DNA of 64,000 nt from Fusobacterium naviforme (GTDB lineage Bacteria; Bacillota; Clostridia; Lachnospirales; Lachnospiraceae): NCBI GenBank assembly GCA_003014445.1, contig PYGH01000001.1, positions 682,001 to 746,000 of the forward strand. Reading direction: 5' to 3'. Both the position numbers and the translations under genes were made by a program. The notes beneath the pieces are model-generated. The model did no database searches and was not told the origin of the DNA. It saw only the letters and a list, made by a program, of their open reading frames with translations. This document shows, piece by piece, positions 46,662 to 55,379 of this stretch (the stretch's first letter is position 1; each line of letters starts with the position of its first letter).

Positions 46662-47000
46662 TTATTCTTCAGAGATCTGAACAATCAGCCGGTTCGGCAG
46701 ACAGGCGATGATCTCGCCGGGGAGGGAGATATGCCCCATGTGCTCGCAGAGCCGGTCGGGGCAGCTGGCGTCAGTGACCCACACCTCGCCGTTCTCGATA
46801 TGGAGTGTGTTGCGCCCGCCGTTCGCTGCGGGAATGATCTCTGTGCGTGTCTCATTTAATGAATAGGAATGAATGAGTACTCCGTCCTGAGAGATCAGGA
46901 CTTTTTTCCCGGGGCCGTGGAACAGAAGGCTGCGCCCCAGCAGCAGGAGCAGCGCTGCTGCAAAGAGGAAGAGCATAAGGCGTATGGTATTCTTTGACAT
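46662..47000 (-). CDS. NusG domain II-containing membrane-anchored protein
   Basis: This 112-residue protein has an N-terminal hydrophobic helix (about 5-24) and a small beta-rich NusG domain II-like region with the motif ASCPDRLCEHMG, the Cys-x4-Cys pattern typical of these proteins. Members are often found near Rnf, FMN transferase and Gx-transporter genes in Clostridia; here it adjoins rnfB on the other strand. The start at 47000 follows GGAGG; a longer start at 47042 lacks one. Function unknown; a link to flavin or redox proteins is inference. Confidence 0.85.
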   Translation of the reverse strand: MSKNTIRLMLFLFAAALLLLLGRSLLFHGPGKKVLISQDGVLIHSYSLNETRTEIIPAANGGRNTLHIENGEVWVTDASCPDRLCEHMGHISLPGEIIACLPNRLIVQISEE

Positions 47001-47091
47001 AGAACCTCCATGGCAACTGGTGTTCAGATCGGAGAGCAGCAACAGAGAAGGTGCGGGGACGGAGGGGGCGCGCAGCGGAGCTCTCTTCGTA

Positions 47092-47565
47092 TTATCCGGC
47101 GCTGCGCGGATCGACGCCGCGGCTTAAATTTGCATTGTGATACGCGGGATCCTGCGTCACCTCCCTGCCGAACCATGCGGGTGGGACGAAGCACTCAGCA
47201 GCTTCCATGCTGGAAAACTCCACTTCCAGTATGATAAGTCCCGCGAGATCTCCCTCAAAAAGATCTATTTCCGCCGTGAGTGCTGTGCCCTTAAGGGGCA
47301 GAAGATAGCGTGTCTTCTGTATGAGTCTTCCGTCACATTTCGGGAGCAGGTGCAGAAAGGCCTTCTCGGTCAGCGGGAGGTTGTACTCCTCCCGTGCGAG
47401 CAGCCCTTTCCCCTTATAAGTGAGTATGCAGCGCGGTCCCTCCCTTCGCACGCGTATCACGGGCTCTGTGCAGAGATAGCCCTGCACCATGGGGATGGAG
47501 CGCAGGGTGCTGAGCCCTTCCGGGAGCTGCGACGGAAGAAATTTTCTCTCGATTTCCACAGACAA
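47092..47565 (-). CDS. CYTH domain protein (triphosphate tunnel metalloenzyme family)
   Basis: This 157-residue protein begins with the CYTH signature VEIERKF and has the alternating basic and acidic strands of the tunnel fold (IRVRREG, CILTYKGKG, EIDLFEGDLAGLIILEVEF). Relatives hydrolyse inorganic triphosphate or make cAMP or thiamine triphosphate; a stand-alone short form suggests triphosphatase. The start is TTG at 47565 after AAGGCGG. It lies 91 bp upstream of the NusG-domain gene on the same strand. Confidence 0.86.
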   Translation of the reverse strand: MSVEIERKFLPSQLPEGLSTLRSIPMVQGYLCTEPVIRVRREGPRCILTYKGKGLLAREEYNLPLTEKAFLHLLPKCDGRLIQKTRYLLPLKGTALTAEIDLFEGDLAGLIILEVEFSSMEAAECFVPPAWFGREVTQDPAYHNANLSRGVDPRSAG

Positions 47566-47599
47566 TTACCGCCTTTTCAGAATAAATTTTAACTTTAAT

Positions 47600-47872
47600 C
47601 GCACTCCCGTGCCGCTCTGCGTCACTTCGTGCTTTGCACGGGCGTTTCCGCCCTTGAGCAGCCCTTCGTGCTTTGTGCGGGCGTTTCCGCCCTTGAGCAG
47701 CCTTCGTGCTTTGCGCGGGCATTTCCGCCCTTGAGCAGCCCTTCGTGCTTTGTGCGGGCGTTTCCGCCCTTAAGCAGCAGTTTATTGATGATATCCGGAG
47801 CGCTTCGCACTGCGTGCTCTCACGCTCCTGCCGCATTCCGCACTCCCGTGCCGCTCCGCGTCACTTCGTGCT
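47600..47872. repeat. 34-bp direct repeats flanking the tandem array
   Basis: Two 34-base copies, at 47600-47633 and 47839-47872, differ at one position (T or C). Both read CGCACTCCCGTGCCGCTC and then end CACTTCGTGCT. Copy one runs into the tandem array. The sequence between the array and copy two (about 47781-47838) has no recognisable gene. Confidence 0.8.
47625..47780. repeat. Four tandem 38-39 bp repeats with an internal hairpin
   Basis: Units start CTTCGTGCTTTG at 47625, 47664, 47702 and 47741, giving spacings of 39, 38 and 39. Each unit holds the self-complementary stretch GGGCG-TTTC-CGCCC (one arm base is changed in unit three). The 38-base unit shifts any reading frame, so the array is not convincingly coding on either strand. 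No unique spacers exist, so it is not CRISPR. Confidence 0.88.
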
Positions 47873-47890
47873 CCATGCGGTGCGGGTCAT

Positions 47891-47938
47891 AAAGCCTTAT
47901 CCCCGCAGGCGGGCAAGCCCGCCCGGGGATGGGCTTTT
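47891..47938. terminator. Large imperfect hairpin ending in T-run, before tig
   Basis: Arms AAAGCC...GGCTTT, ATCCCCG...CGGGGAT and GGCGGGC...GCCCGCC nest to give about 20 bp with a CA bulge and an AA loop, and the plus strand continues TTTT. It could be a terminator on either strand or a dispersed repeat element. Confidence 0.6.
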
Positions 47939-47975
47939 GACCCTGGATATCATCATAACATAAAGAGCTTTTTAC

Positions 47976-48004
47976 TTGAAGCTTCACTTTGACCATGCTA
48001 TAAT
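47976..48004 (+). promoter_or_regulatory. Promoter of the tig-clpP-clpX unit
   Basis: TTGAAG (47976-47981) is exactly 17 bp from a consensus TATAAT (47999-48004). The leader to tig is about 100 nucleotides. I see no CIRCE or CtsR operator around it. Confidence 0.85.
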
Positions 48005-48107
48005 ACCAAACTGAATGTGTCTCTTTACGGAAGAGGTATGCCCTTTTTTGCCTGAGGCATATCTGATTTCGACAAAAAAGCAAGTATATATGCAGGAGGA
48101 TATCTCG

Positions 48108-49391
48108 ATGGAATTTAAGGTTGAAAAACAGGAAAAAAACATGGCGGTGATCACCGTCACGGTGCCGCAGGCCGACTTTAAGAAGGCTGTGACGGAGAAT
48201 TACAAGCGTGAGAAGGGCAAGTATCAGCTTCCGGGCTTCCGCAAGGGTCACGCCCCGCAGGCCATGATCGAGCAGTTCTACGGAAAGGGCGTCTTCTATG
48301 AGGGCGCGGTCAATGACTGCATCAACCAGAGCTATCCCGAGGCATCCAGGCAGAGTGAGCTGGAGATCGTATCCAGACCAGAGATCAATGTGATGGAGGT
48401 CGGTGAGAAGGATTTGGTCTACACCGCTACGGTTGCGACGAAGCCGGGTGTGACGCTCGGTGAGTACAAGGGCATCGAGGTTGAGAAGGCGGATATGGAA
48501 GTGAGCGAGGATGATGTGAACGACGCACTCGCGAAGGAGCAGGACAAGAATGCCCGCCTTGTCTCCGTGGATGACCGCGCGGCAGAGGACGGCGACCACG
48601 TCAAGATCAACTTTGAGGGAAGCGTTGACGGCGTTCCCTTTGAGGGCGGCAAGGGCGAGAACTATCCGCTGGTGCTCGGCTCCGGCAGCTTTATCGCCGG
48701 ATTTGAGGAGCAGGTTGTCGGGCACAGCATCGGAGACAGCTTTGATGTAAATGTCACCTTCCCTGAAGAATATCATGCAAAGGATCTTGCGGGTAAGGCG
48801 GCAGTCTTCAAGTGCGACCTGCTTGAGATTCAGAGAAAGGAGCTTCCGGAGCTGAACGATGAGTTTGTGGGAGAGATCTCCGAATTTGAGACTCTGGATG
48901 CGTACAAGGAGGATCTGAAGAAGAAGCTCGCTGAGGCAAAGGCGAAGAGCGCTGCGACGCAGAATGAGAACAATGTGATCGGCAAGGTTGTGGAGAATGC
49001 GACACTCGACATTCCGGCTCCGATGATCGAGATGCAGGTTGAGCAGATGATCGACGACTACGCGCGCAGAATGCAGGCACAGGGACTTCCGTTAGATCAG
49101 TACATGCAGTACACCGGTATGACCATCGAGACTCTGAAGGAGCAGTTCAAGCCGCAGGCGGAGCGCAATCTGAAGACGCGCCTTGTGCTTGAGGAAATTG
49201 TAAAGCAGGAGAATATCCAGGTCTCTGAGGAGAGCATCGAGGCAGAGATCAAAAAGATGGCAGATAACTATAAGATTGATGTCGAGAAGATGAAGGAGTA
49301 TATCGGAGAGTCTCAGAAGGAGGAAATGGCCATGGATCTCAAGATTCAGGAGGCCGTGGACTTCCTTGTCTCCGAGGCAAAGCTCTCCTGA
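48108..49391 (+). CDS. tig: Trigger factor (ribosome-associated chaperone, prolyl isomerase)
   Basis: This 427-residue chaperone has the N-terminal ribosome-binding domain with the loop GFRKGHAPQAMIEQFYG (family signature), an FKBP-type isomerase domain (about 160-245) and a helical C-terminal domain. ATG at 48108 follows AGGAGG by 8 bases; upstream in-frame codons overlap the promoter. It begins a protein-quality group with clpP, clpX and lon, a common Firmicute order. Confidence 0.96.
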   Translation: MEFKVEKQEKNMAVITVTVPQADFKKAVTENYKREKGKYQLPGFRKGHAPQAMIEQFYGKGVFYEGAVNDCINQSYPEASRQSELEIVSRPEINVMEVGEKDLVYTATVATKPGVTLGEYKGIEVEKADMEVSEDDVNDALAKEQDKNARLVSVDDRAAEDGDHVKINFEGSVDGVPFEGGKGENYPLVLGSGSFIAGFEEQVVGHSIGDSFDVNVTFPEEYHAKDLAGKAAVFKCDLLEIQRKELPELNDEFVGEISEFETLDAYKEDLKKKLAEAKAKSAATQNENNVIGKVVENATLDIPAPMIEMQVEQMIDDYARRMQAQGLPLDQYMQYTGMTIETLKEQFKPQAERNLKTRLVLEEIVKQENIQVSEESIEAEIKKMADNYKIDVEKMKEYIGESQKEEMAMDLKIQEAVDFLVSEAKLS

Positions 49392-49413
49392 AACTGACTG
49401 AAACTTTCAGCGT

Positions 49414-49443
49414 AAGCCGTGAGGCCCTGGGCTTCACGGCTTT
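49414..49443 (+). terminator. Weak terminator or attenuator between tig and clpP
   Basis: AAGCCGTGA pairs with TCACGGCTT (49414-49443) but only TTT follows. It may reduce, not stop, transcription into clpP. Confidence 0.5.
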
Positions 49444-49464
49444 GCGGACAGAAAGGAGCAAAAT

Positions 49465-50046
49465 ATGGCTTTAGTACCTTATGTCGTGGAGGAGAGCAGC
49501 CGCGGTGAGCGCAGCTACGATATTTTCTCACGGCTATTAAAGGACAGAATTATATTTCTTGATGAGGAGGTCAGTGATGTCAGCGCGGGTCTTGTGGTCG
49601 CGCAGCTCTTGTTTCTTGAGTCGGAGGATCCGACCAAGGACATCAACCTCTATATTAACAGTCCCGGCGGCAGTGTTACGGCCGGGATGGCAATCTATGA
49701 CACCATGCAGTATGTGAAGTGCGATGTCTCCACGATCTGCATCGGCATGGCGGCGAGCATGGGCGCCTTTCTGCTCTCCGGCGGTACGAAAGGCAAGCGC
49801 TATGCGCTTCCGAATGCGGAGATCATGATTCATCAGCCCTCCGGCGGTGCGCGCGGACAGGAGACGGAGATCCGCATTGCAGCGGAGCAGATCCTGAAGA
49901 CGAGAAAGAAGCTGAATGAAATACTTGCAGCCAATACCGGCAGAACGCTTGAGGAGCTTGAGCGCGACACGGAGCGCGACAACTACATGACGGCAGAGGA
50001 AGCAAAGGCCTATGGTCTGATTGATGAGGTTATTGCGCATCACTGA
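49465..50046 (+). CDS. clpP: ATP-dependent Clp protease proteolytic subunit ClpP
   Basis: This 193-residue serine protease has catalytic Ser98 (GMAASMGAF), His123 (MIHQPSGGA) and Asp172. It forms the tetradecameric barrel fed by ClpX, encoded 20 bp downstream. Length is standard. AGAAAGGAG precedes the ATG. Confidence 0.97.
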   Translation: MALVPYVVEESSRGERSYDIFSRLLKDRIIFLDEEVSDVSAGLVVAQLLFLESEDPTKDINLYINSPGGSVTAGMAIYDTMQYVKCDVSTICIGMAASMGAFLLSGGTKGKRYALPNAEIMIHQPSGGARGQETEIRIAAEQILKTRKKLNEILAANTGRTLEELERDTERDNYMTAEEAKAYGLIDEVIAHH

Positions 50047-50066
50047 GTTCAGGAAAGAGAGGAGTT

Positions 50067-51353
50067 ATGCCCAACAAGAATGATGAGCGCATTCGCTGCT
50101 CCTTTTGCGGAAAGCCGCAGGACCAGGTGAGAAAGCTGCTCTCCGGACCGAATGGTGTCTATATCTGCGACGAGTGCGTGGATCTCTGCTCGGAAATCCT
50201 GGATGAGGAATTTTCACAGGACGAGGGAGGCAAGGAGCTTCAGGGGATCAATCTTCTGAAGCCAAAGGAGATCAGGAAATTCCTGGACGAGTATATTATC
50301 GGACAGGATGAGGCAAAGAAGGTTCTCTCCGTTGCAGTGTACAATCATTACAAGCGCATCACTGCGAAGTCGGAGTCGGATATTGAGATTCAGAAGAGCA
50401 ATATCCTGATGCTGGGGCCGACCGGTTCCGGAAAGACCTATCTCGCGCAGACGCTGGCGAAGGTACTGAATGTGCCCTTTGCAATTGCGGATGCAACGAC
50501 GCTGACAGAGGCGGGATATGTCGGTGAGGATGTGGAGAATATCCTGCTGAAGCTGATTCAGGCTGCAGATGACGATGTGAAGCGCGCAGAGTATGGCATT
50601 GTATATATCGATGAGATCGATAAGATCACAAAGAAGGCAGAGAATGTCTCCATCACGCGGGATGTCTCGGGTGAGGGCGTGCAGCAGGCGCTTCTGAAGA
50701 TACTGGAGGGGACGGTTGCGAGTGTTCCGCCGCAGGGAGGAAGAAAGCACCCGCATCAGGAGCTGATCCAGATTGATACAAAGAATATTCTCTTTATTTG
50801 CGGCGGCGCCTTTGACGGTCTGGAGAAGATCGTCGATAGCCGTCTGGGCAGCGGAGGGATCGGCTTTAATTCTCAGGTGATAGAGAAGCACACACGTGAG
50901 ATTGATGAGCTCTTCCGGCAGGTGATGCCGCAGGATCTTGTGAAGTTCGGACTGATTCCGGAGTTTATCGGCCGCGTGCCGATCACGGTGTCCCTGAATC
51001 TTCTGGATGAGGAAGCGCTGCTCAAGATACTGACTGAGCCAAAGAACGCGTTGACCAGGCAGTACCAGAGGCTGTTTGAGCTTGATGACGTAAAGCTTGA
51101 GTTTACGCCGGAGGCGGTGCGGGAGATTGCACGGCTCGCGCTGGAGAGAAAAACAGGCGCGCGCGGACTGCGCTCCATCGTTGAGGATGTGATGATGGAT
51201 ATGATGTATGAGATTCCATCCGATCCGAGCGTCGGGATCTGTATTGTCACGAAGGACGTGGTTGATAAACGGAGCGGACCTGAGCTGGTGCGTCGCGATG
51301 CCCCCGTGAAGGCGGAACAGAAGAGAGTAGAGCAGTCCGGAGAGACTGCATAA
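50067..51353 (+). CDS. clpX: ATP-dependent Clp protease ATPase subunit ClpX
   Basis: This 428-residue AAA+ unfoldase has the N-terminal zinc-binding domain (Cys11, Cys14, Cys34, Cys37), Walker A GPTGSGKT at 117-124, Walker [10 protein letters not shown] and the ClpP-contacting IGF-type loop region. It delivers substrates to ClpP. Followed by a hairpin terminator. Confidence 0.97.
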   Translation: MPNKNDERIRCSFCGKPQDQVRKLLSGPNGVYICDECVDLCSEILDEEFSQDEGGKELQGINLLKPKEIRKFLDEYIIGQDEAKKVLSVAVYNHYKRITAKSESDIEIQKSNILMLGPTGSGKTYLAQTLAKVLNVPFAIADATTLTEAGYVGEDVENILLKLIQAADDDVKRAEYGIVYIDEIDKITKKAENVSITRDVSGEGVQQALLKILEGTVASVPPQGGRKHPHQELIQIDTKNILFICGGAFDGLEKIVDSRLGSGGIGFNSQVIEKHTREIDELFRQVMPQDLVKFGLIPEFIGRVPITVSLNLLDEEALLKILTEPKNALTRQYQRLFELDDVKLEFTPEAVREIARLALERKTGARGLRSIVEDVMMDMMYEIPSDPSVGICIVTKDVVDKRSGPELVRRDAPVKAEQKRVEQSGETA

Positions 51354-51366
51354 GAGAGTGTGGCAG

Positions 51367-51392
51367 AAGGCGGGCATAGCGGCCCGCCTTTT
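51367..51392 (+). terminator. Terminator between clpX and lon
   Basis: AAGGCGGGC and GCCCGCCTT pair perfectly (9 bp, loop ATAGCG), followed by TT to make a TTTT end at 51389-51392. lon must depend on read-through or an unseen start site, as only 24 bases remain before its start codon. Confidence 0.75.
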
Positions 51393-51416
51393 CAAGTAAG
51401 AATATTTGGAGTACAG

Positions 51417-53732
51417 ATGAGAGAAAATCATAGCTTTCCCACTGTTGCGCTGCGCGCCAGAGTCGTGCTGCCCGGTGAGACGACACACTTTGATATCAGC
51501 AGAAAAAAATCCATGGCTGCAATAGAAGCAGCGATGCAGAAAGGCGAGAAGCTCTTTCTCATTGCTCAGAGAGACCCGGATGCGCTGGATCCGGATGCGG
51601 AGGGGTTGTTTCAGTACGGCACGCTCTGCGAGATACGACAGCTTGCCAGACTGCCGCAGGACATGGGGCGCGTTGTAGTGGAGGGTACACTGCGCTGCCG
51701 CATGGAGGAGCTTCTGCCGGGACAGGAGTTTTTATCTGCGCGCGTCGCAGAGGAGCCGAGACGGGCTGCACAGCCGGAGGATCCCGCAACAGAGGCGATG
51801 CTGCGTATCATTCGAGGCAAGCTGAAGGAATATGCTGCGGGTCACAGAGCCTTTGCCGAGAAGCTGCTCGGTGATATGCTGGCTGTGGATGAGCTGGAGC
51901 TTCTGATCACGCGAACCGCGGCGGAGCTTCCCTGGAATTGGAGAACTGCACAGCGCTTCCTGGAGTGCTCCGATACGGAGACACTGTACGGCGAGCTCGC
52001 GGGAGAACTCACGCGGGAAGTGGCGGTGAATGAGATACGGCATGCGTTTCAGGAGAAGCTTAAGGAAAATATTGATAAAAATCAGAAGGACTACGTGCTG
52101 CGGGAGCAGCTGAAGCTTCTGCATGAGGAGCTGGGGGATGACAGCTTCCTCTCTGAGTCGGAGGAATATGAGGCGCGGCTTGAGAAGCTCTTTGCCTCCG
52201 ATGAGGTGAAGACAAAGCTTAAGAAGGAGCTGTTCCGCATGAAGAGCATGCAGAGCGGAAGTCCGGAGGCAAATGTGCTCCGAAACTATCTGGACACATT
52301 GCTGGAGCTTCCGTGGAACCGCTGCTCAAAGGATTCGGAGGATCTGGTTGAAGCAGAGCGCATTCTGAACAGAGATCACTATGGTCTCAAGAAGGTAAAG
52401 GAGCGCATTCTGGAATATCTTGCAGTCCGGATGCTGAACCCCGAGGGACATGGCCCCATTTTATGCCTTGTGGGCCCACCCGGAACCGGAAAGACTTCGA
52501 TTGCGCGGAGTGTCGCGGAGGCGCTGAACCGGCGCTATGTGCGTATCAGCCTCGGAGGCGTGCGGGATGAGGCTGAGATACGCGGGCACAGAAAGACCTA
52601 TGTGGGAGCGATGCCGGGGCGCATTGTGGATGGTCTCCGGCAGGCGGGGACGGCCAATCCGCTGATGCTGCTGGACGAGGTGGACAAGCTCTCCCCGGAG
52701 CATCACGGAGCAACGGCATCGGCGCTCCTGGAGGTACTGGACAGCGAGCAGAATATGCATTTCAGAGACCACTATGTGGAGCTCCCGGTGGATCTGTCCG
52801 GCGTGCTCTTCATTGCGACAGCAAACAGCACGGAGACGATTCCAGGACCGCTGCTGGACCGCATGGAGCTGATAGAGATCAGCTCGTACACAGAGAACGA
52901 GAAGCTGCATATCGCGAAGGATTATCTCGTGGAGAAGCAGAAGAGGCTGAACGGCATACGGCCGGATCAGCTGGAGATTACGGAATCTGCGCTGAAAAAA
53001 CTGATTCACAGCTACACCAGAGAGGCGGGAGTCCGCGGAGCGGAGCGCCGCATCGGGGAGCTCTGCAGAAAGAGCGCGCTGAAGCTCATGCGCGGACATA
53101 AGGGGAGGATACGCATCACAGAGCGTCAGCTCCCGGTGTATCTCGGCAGAGCGCGCGTCCGGCCGGAGGATGAGCGGCATCCGGATGCAGTCGGCATTGT
53201 CAGGGGACTTGCATGGACGCGGGTCGGAGGCGATACCCTGGAGATCGAAGTGAATATCATGCCCGGAAAGGGAGGTCTGAAGCTCACAGGACAGATGGGC
53301 AGCGTGATGCGTGAGTCGGCGCAGACCGCGCTGAGCTGCGTGCGCAGCCTCTCCGCGGATTGGAGAGTCGCTGAGGATTTTTATGAGAAGCATGAGATTC
53401 ATCTCCATATCCCGGAGGGAGCTGTGCCGAAGGACGGGCCCAGTGCAGGTGTCACTATGGCGACTGCGCTGCTCTCTGCGGTGACGGAAATACCGGTGAG
53501 CGGAGCAGTTGCGATGACGGGAGAGATCACCTTGCGCGGCAGGATACTTCCAGTGGGCGGGCTGAAGGAGAAAATACTGGCCGCAAAGGCAGCACACATG
53601 GAAAAGGTGCTTGTGCCGGAGGCAAATCGCGCAGATATCGCAGAGCTCGACCGGGAGATCACCGGCGGGCTTAAAATTGTTTATATTCGGGAGCTTCCGG
53701 AGGCTCTGCGGGAGGCCTTTCGGGAACTTTGA
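51417..53732 (+). CDS. lon: ATP-dependent protease Lon (LonA)
   Basis: This 771-residue protease joins an N-terminal LON substrate domain, an AAA+ module (Walker A GPPGTGKT at 353-360; Walker B MLLDEVDKL) and a C-terminal protease domain with the Ser676/Lys719 dyad (KDGPSAG and LKEKILAA). It degrades misfolded and regulatory proteins. ATG at 51417 follows TTTGGAG; an in-frame GTG upstream at 51360 would start before the terminator hairpin. Confidence 0.96.
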   Translation: MRENHSFPTVALRARVVLPGETTHFDISRKKSMAAIEAAMQKGEKLFLIAQRDPDALDPDAEGLFQYGTLCEIRQLARLPQDMGRVVVEGTLRCRMEELLPGQEFLSARVAEEPRRAAQPEDPATEAMLRIIRGKLKEYAAGHRAFAEKLLGDMLAVDELELLITRTAAELPWNWRTAQRFLECSDTETLYGELAGELTREVAVNEIRHAFQEKLKENIDKNQKDYVLREQLKLLHEELGDDSFLSESEEYEARLEKLFASDEVKTKLKKELFRMKSMQSGSPEANVLRNYLDTLLELPWNRCSKDSEDLVEAERILNRDHYGLKKVKERILEYLAVRMLNPEGHGPILCLVGPPGTGKTSIARSVAEALNRRYVRISLGGVRDEAEIRGHRKTYVGAMPGRIVDGLRQAGTANPLMLLDEVDKLSPEHHGATASALLEVLDSEQNMHFRDHYVELPVDLSGVLFIATANSTETIPGPLLDRMELIEISSYTENEKLHIAKDYLVEKQKRLNGIRPDQLEITESALKKLIHSYTREAGVRGAERRIGELCRKSALKLMRGHKGRIRITERQLPVYLGRARVRPEDERHPDAVGIVRGLAWTRVGGDTLEIEVNIMPGKGGLKLTGQMGSVMRESAQTALSCVRSLSADWRVAEDFYEKHEIHLHIPEGAVPKDGPSAGVTMATALLSAVTEIPVSGAVAMTGEITLRGRILPVGGLKEKILAAKAAHMEKVLVPEANRADIAELDREITGGLKIVYIRELPEALREAFREL

Positions 53733-53788
53733 TGCACGGAAGCTGCGCAGCAGAGCTGTGCACGAGAGAAAGATGAGGTGAGGCAGAG

Positions 53789-54577
53789 GTGAGGGAGAAG
53801 AGAGTGCAGCGCGGGGAAGAGGTTCGAAACAGCAAAAAAACGGCAGACGGGGCAGCGCCCGCAAGGAGGGTGGACGGCGCCTTTGGTGTAAAGCGCAGGA
53901 AGGAGACAAAACCTGTCCCGCAGAAAAAGAGCGGGATACAGGTGCCGCCTGCGAAACCAACCCCCCTGTTCCGGGAAGACGGCTCCCTGCATATTCAGGA
54001 ATCTGTGCTGGAATTTGTCTGTGGTGTGAAGAGCGCGCTTCCGGAGAGCGGAAAGCCGGAATTTGCCTTCGCCGGGAAATCCAATGTCGGAAAGTCCAGT
54101 CTTCTGAATGCCCTGGTGAATCGCAAGGCCCTCGCGCGAACCTCGGCACAGCCGGGAAAGACGCAGACCATCAATTTCTATCGCGTGAACGGTCTGGTCT
54201 ACTTTGTGGATCTTCCGGGCTACGGCTACGCAAATGCGAGTGAGGAGGCAAAGGCTGCCTGGGGCAGGATGATAGAGCGCTATCTGCATCAGTCTCCGCA
54301 GCTCTGTGCAGTGTTCCTGCTGGTGGATATACGGCATGAGCCATCGGCGAACGACTGTCTCATGTATGACTGGATCGTGGAACAGGGGCTGAAGCCTTTG
54401 ATTGTCGCAACAAAGGCGGATAAGATCAAGAGGAGCCAGCTGAAGGCCCGCGAGAAGCTGATTCGTGAAAAGCTTGGCTGCGCGGAGGGAGTTCCGCTGA
54501 TACCCTTTTCCTCTGAGACGAAGCAGGGGAGAGAGGAGCTGTTTCATCTTGTGGATGCGCTGCTCAGGGAGTGCTGA
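53789..54577 (+). CDS. engB: Ribosome biogenesis GTPase EngB (YsxC/YihA) with a basic N-terminal extension
   Basis: This 262-residue GTPase assists large-subunit assembly. The G domain has G1 GKSNVGKSS (about 96-104), G3 DLPGYGYA, G4 TKADKIKRS and G5 SSETKQG. The first 60 or so residues are a Lys/Arg-rich extension not present in most family members (about 195-210 residues). GTG at 53789 has GAGGTGAGG upstream; no better internal start was found. Order lon-engB is common in Firmicutes. Confidence 0.93.
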   Translation: MREKRVQRGEEVRNSKKTADGAAPARRVDGAFGVKRRKETKPVPQKKSGIQVPPAKPTPLFREDGSLHIQESVLEFVCGVKSALPESGKPEFAFAGKSNVGKSSLLNALVNRKALARTSAQPGKTQTINFYRVNGLVYFVDLPGYGYANASEEAKAAWGRMIERYLHQSPQLCAVFLLVDIRHEPSANDCLMYDWIVEQGLKPLIVATKADKIKRSQLKAREKLIREKLGCAEGVPLIPFSSETKQGREELFHLVDALLREC

Positions 54578-54652
54578 AGGGGCAGCTTTTTGCCCGCGTT
54601 CGAAATCGTGTGGCAGTTGCATCCGGTCTGAGGCGTATTTCCTAGCAGGAAG

Positions 54653-54692
54653 ACAGAGCCGGAACAGCTGTCACAGGCTGTTCCGGCTCTGT
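54653..54692. terminator. Strong hairpin between engB and the DUF4364 gene
   Basis: A perfect 16-bp stem (54653-54668 with 54677-54692) sits between convergent genes. There is no T-run on either side, so it is either an unusual terminator or an mRNA end stabiliser. Confidence 0.6.
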
Positions 54693-54702
54693 TCGGTCAG
54701 CA

Positions 54703-55227
54703 TTATCCGCCTCCGAGCAGAGCTCGCAGGATAAATGCGTAAATCTCCTGACTGCTCTCCCGCCAGCGGCTGCACATGAGCTCAGCCTGCTTTTCATCGG
54801 GGGCTGTAATGTCAATCGAGAGAATGGAGCTGCGGCCCTCGTTGATATCACAGCGCACATGGTAGTCAAGATTTTCGGATTTCCAGTAGTCGGCAGTGAT
54901 ATCTACCTCGCTGCGGATGCGAAAGCGATTCTCCTTCAGAAAATCGTCCATATCCGCGAGTATCTCGGGCGAGATTTTCCTGCCGAAGAAGCGGTAGGTC
55001 TGTTCGCCCTCGGCGGTGATGGAGTAGCGGCTGGAATTTCGCACACGGTGGACGCGAATCAGTTCCGCATCGTTCAGCTCTGCGAGAGCCTGCTTTAATG
55101 TAAAATAGGTCGTATATTCGCGGGACAGAAAAAACTCAGAGATGCGGTCCTCTGTCAGCGGAAAATTCACCTGATTCAGAAGATACAGAATCATCAGTTT
55201 ATACAGTGTCATAGGCTCGGACAACAT
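54703..55227 (-). CDS. DUF4364 family protein
   Basis: This 174-residue protein resembles the DUF4364 family common in Clostridia. The N-terminal 75 residues look like a winged helix (LYKLMILYLLNQVNFPLT, then SREYTTYFTLKQALAELND and a wing with SRYSITAEGE), and the rest is beta-rich. A transcriptional regulator is plausible but unproven. ATG at 55227 follows TGGAGGTGA; the longer frame to 55302 crosses the promoter. It is divergent from the large three-gene cassette and could control it. Confidence 0.85.
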   Translation of the reverse strand: MLSEPMTLYKLMILYLLNQVNFPLTEDRISEFFLSREYTTYFTLKQALAELNDAELIRVHRVRNSSRYSITAEGEQTYRFFGRKISPEILADMDDFLKENRFRIRSEVDITADYWKSENLDYHVRCDINEGRSSILSIDITAPDEKQAELMCSRWRESSQEIYAFILRALLGGG

Positions 55228-55249
55228 GGCGTCACCTCCATTGAAGCAT

Positions 55250-55290
55250 AGTATACCAAGCTTTTCATTCAAGGGGAAGTGTGATAAAAT
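55250..55290. promoter_or_regulatory. Divergent extended -10 promoters for DUF4364 and the cassette
   Basis: Minus strand: TGG-TATACT (hexamer 55255-55250) with no good -35. Plus strand: TGA-TAAAAT (hexamer 55285-55290) with at best a weak -35. The plus site lies about 90 bases before the ATG at 55380, arguing against in-frame starts at 55281. Confidence 0.5.
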
Positions 55291-55379
55291 CTTTAAGCAC
55301 AAAGCAGTGTGAGGGTATGATTCCCGGCACTGTGAGCTGGCTTTGTTTTTGGCTTTGGCGAGAAAGAGCAGAGGATAGA

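Noticed and set aside
47625-47780. Tandem repeats as a CRISPR array
   Set aside because: Units are contiguous with no unique spacers, and no cas genes are present.
47622-47810. Small repetitive protein on the minus strand within the array
   Set aside because: One repeat unit is 38 rather than 39 bases, which changes the reading frame between units; no ribosome binding site was seen.
52461-54149. 562-codon frame antisense to lon and engB
   Set aside because: Shadow frame crossing two genes with strong family matches on the plus strand.
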